Below the pieces are notes generated by a model. That model worked only from the letters and a program-made list of their open reading frames with translations. It had not been told where the DNA came from and ran no database searches. Both the position numbers and the translations under genes were made by a program. This document shows, one piece after another, positions 62,306 to 64,000 of a stretch of DNA of 64,000 bases; within the stretch, counting starts at the first letter, position 1, and every line of letters starts with the position of its first letter. Origin of the DNA: Aquilaria yunnanensis (taxonomy: Eukaryota; Streptophyta; Magnoliopsida; Malvales; Thymelaeaceae); the NCBI GenBank assembly GCA_039654915.1, contig CM077594.1, positions 92,394,893 through 92,458,892 of the forward strand, given 5' to 3'.

Positions 62306-62345
62306 TATCCTATTTTCTTCTTTTCTCACATGGGTAAGGATAGGA

Positions 62346-62975
62346 ATGGAGAAAACCTTCACTCGTAAACCCCGAAGTATTTGTGTATTTTCTGGAGCTT
62401 TTCCTGGAGAAGATGAAGAGTACTTAAAGGCAGCCAACCATTTGGGTAGTGTATTAGCTGAGCGAAAAATACACTTAGTTTATGGAGGAGGTAGTGTCGG
62501 ATTAATGGGAGCTGTAGCATCAGCAGCATCTTTAGGAGGAAGCCAGGTTCTGGGTATTATCCCTACATCTCTGAAATCGGTTTCTGGGGGCACGATTAGA
62601 GAAGAGCTAGTGGTTAAAAATCTCCAAGAGCGCTTGTTACAAATGCTTTTTAATGCTGATGCTTTTATCGCTCTACTAGGTGGCTTTGGCACATTAGGAG
62701 AAGTCTTCCAAATCGCTTCCATGGCCCAACTTAATTTGCATCAAAAACCCATTGGGCTGTTAAATGTTAACTATTTCTTCGCAGGTCTATTATCTTTTAT
62801 GAATCGTGTTGTGAAGCAGAAGTTTATCCCTGAGGTGGCACGACGAATCATAATATCCGCAACAACTGCTGAAGAATTGCTAGATAAAATGCAAGCTTTT
62901 GTTCCTGAACCAGATCCAGCGATGATCCAAATAGACTGGGCACGACAGTCTTTCCCAACCAGTTCCGTCCCATAA
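62346..62975 (+). CDS. LONELY GUY-like cytokinin riboside 5'-monophosphate phosphoribohydrolase, intronless
   Basis: 209 aa. LOG enzymes release active cytokinin bases from their nucleotides. KPRSICVFSGAFPGEDEEYL opens the Rossmann-like fold; YGGGSVGLMG at about 46-55 is intact. The catalytic Arg is kept in NLQERLLQM, although the usual following Lys is Leu. The usual PGGxGTxxE signature reads LGGFGTLGE: Pro is lost, but the GG, GT and final Glu remain. KPIGLLNVNYFF and ATTAEELLDKM follow, as in plant LOGs. Plant LOG genes normally have several introns; this one has none, so it looks like a retrocopy or captured cDNA. I chose the Met at 62346; the frame is open back to 62229, but that includes the TATA box. 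An out-of-frame ATG at 62330 opens a 12-codon uORF overlapping the start. Activity cannot be judged. Confidence 0.88.
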   Translation: MEKTFTRKPRSICVFSGAFPGEDEEYLKAANHLGSVLAERKIHLVYGGGSVGLMGAVASAASLGGSQVLGIIPTSLKSVSGGTIREELVVKNLQERLLQMLFNADAFIALLGGFGTLGEVFQIASMAQLNLHQKPIGLLNVNYFFAGLLSFMNRVVKQKFIPEVARRIIISATTAEELLDKMQAFVPEPDPAMIQIDWARQSFPTSSVP

Positions 62976-63483
62976 TTGTCCTTTACCCGGCCTGTTGAAG
63001 TATTGTGGAAGAAGAAGCGATCCGATCCGTTTTTCTTGTCCTTTAGTTTTATTATAAGTATTTTCTTTCGTGTTCCAGTTTTTCTTTTTAGGGAATTTCC
63101 TTTTTATCTTATAAGATAATTTCGTTCATGCTGATATTAAAACCATGGGACAATGCCTTTAGGTTGGAATGGCTGAGTAAAGAGTAATTTTTATTACTCT
63201 TGAGACGCATCCTATTAGGTCTACTAGGCATAACATTTTGGGGTACTTAAACTTCAAACTTATTTGGATGACATATCTCTCAAGCGAATCTATATTTATT
63301 GAAGGAAATATTAGATGAACCTTGGATATTGATTCCAAACATCCGTTCCCTTTACATAATTTGTCAGTGTTATTGTCATCATCAAGATTCACTCGTTTTA
63401 TCGAAGCCTAATTCTTTGCACTCGCCTATTATGAAAATTCACACTTTCGAAGAAAATTATTCCAATTTCAATTGCTTTCATAT
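62976..63483 (+). other. downstream of LOG, nothing recognised
   Basis: Pyrimidine- and AT-rich sequence; no further gene. The next clear structure is the tandem array starting near 63484. Confidence 0.45.
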
Positions 63484-64000
63484 AAATTTCGCTCGAGGTC
63501 CTAAGGAAAGCTCCTTTGCCTCGAAACCAATTAATTTTCATCATCGGGGTTTTAAGGATGTAACCTTTGCCTCGAAAATAATCAATTTTTATCATCGAGG
63601 TCCTAAGGAAAGCTCATTAGCCTCAAAATCAATTTTCACCATCGGGGTTTTAAGGATGGAACCTTTGCCTCGAAAACAATCAATTTTCATTCAACGGTAG
63701 GACTGCTCCTATCGTCGGGGTTTTAAGGATGGAACCTTTGCCTCGAAAACAATCAATTTTCATTCAACGGTAAGACTGCTCCTATCGTCGGGGTTTTAAG
63801 AATGAAACCTTTGCCTCGAAAGCAATCAATTTTCATCACCGAGGTCCTAAGGAAAGCTCCTTAGCCTCGAAATCAATCATCAATTTTTCTTTAAACGATA
63901 AGAGAGTTCTTATCGCAGAGGTTCTAAGGTAGGGCCCTTAACCTCAAACTTTCAACGATAGGAGAATTCCTATCGTCGAGGTTCTAAGGAGAGTTCCTTA
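63484..64000 (+). repeat. tandem array with a conserved AAGG...CCTT stem, running off the window
   Basis: About nine units of 47-77 bp start near 63484, 63540, 63592, 63639, 63713, 63786, 63837, 63914 and 63973. The consensus is CATCGAGGTCCTAAGGAAAGCTCCTTAGCCTCGAAATCAATCA in broad outline; two variants alternate (GAGGTCC and GGGGTTTT). Longer units add CAACGGTAGGACTGCTCCTAT. It resembles the tandem arrays of Tat/Ogre 3' regions. Confidence 0.85.

Larger units (their letters stand above)
51964..64000 (+). mobile_element. non-autonomous Tat/Ogre-like Ty3/gypsy retrotransposon, 3' end outside the window
   Basis: It starts with a long LTR (51964-54717), a primer-binding site and a broken Tat-type gag. 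I find no protease, reverse transcriptase, RNase H or integrase motif on the + strand afterwards. The downstream half carries tandem repeats, three virus-like zinc-finger genes and a LOG gene, all on the element's strand. No 3' LTR or polypurine tract is seen before 64000. The cassette may therefore lie inside the element or may be separate DNA downstream of a truncated element; I favour the first because typical Tat/Ogre spacer-like repeats occur on both sides of the cassette. Confidence 0.6.

Noticed and set aside
62229..62345. N-terminal extension of LOG by 39 codons
   Set aside because: It includes the TATA box and sequence upstream of the likely cap site; low-complexity Lys/Ile residues unlike LOG N-termini.
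1..64000. tRNA and rRNA genes
   Set aside because: No cloverleaf with intact A and B boxes or rRNA core seen by eye; only a SINE-like B box at about 9150 and the retroelement primer-binding site.

Overview
The window is nuclear DNA of a flowering plant, most likely a eudicot. The signs are a five-exon gene with plant GT-AG introns and a plastid transit peptide, an intronless plant-type IIB Ca2+-ATPase, AT-rich spacers, and many plant transposons (hAT, MULE foldback elements, Stowaway, a probable CACTA, a solo LTR, and a long-LTR Ty3/gypsy element). I could not fix the species.

Left part (1-20.5 kb): a long AT-rich spacer with a foldback repeat, a hAT element and a MITE leads to a plastid ATP sulfurylase gene (10209-13888, +). 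About 3 kb beyond it is an autoinhibited Ca2+-ATPase gene of the ACA12/13 type (16975-20007, -). Between them, at 14553-14652, is a roughly 100-nt imperfect hairpin. Both of its arms match the same short stretch of the Ca2+-ATPase coding sequence, so it looks like a young inverted-duplication small-RNA (proto-MIRNA) locus aimed at its neighbour.

Middle part (20.5-51.9 kb): I find no intact host gene. It is a transposon graveyard: one MULE foldback nested in another, three copies of one palindromic MITE, two hAT-type elements, Stowaway, a CACTA-like pair of ends, a solo LTR with a perfect 5-bp target duplication sitting in one half of a tandem duplication, a MULE with a perfect 9-bp target duplication, several tandem arrays and a lysine-rich pseudogene fragment.

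Right part (51.9-64 kb): a Tat/Ogre-like Ty3/gypsy element starts at 51964 with a 2.75-kb LTR, a tRNA primer-binding site and a broken gag. I see no protease, reverse transcriptase, RNase H or integrase. In their place, on the same strand, are three tandem intact 182-codon genes for small basic zinc-finger proteins, resembling the cysteine-rich nucleic-acid-binding proteins of carlavirus-like plant RNA viruses. They are followed by an intronless LONELY GUY (LOG) cytokinin-activating enzyme. Three of these four units share a promoter box (TTTCATC-A/T-CTATAAAT), and a repeated upstream module is expanded to more than three copies in front of LOG. The window ends inside a further tandem array before any 3' LTR. 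A virus-like finger family and a cytokinin enzyme under matching promoters, apparently carried by a non-autonomous retroelement, is the most unusual thing here.
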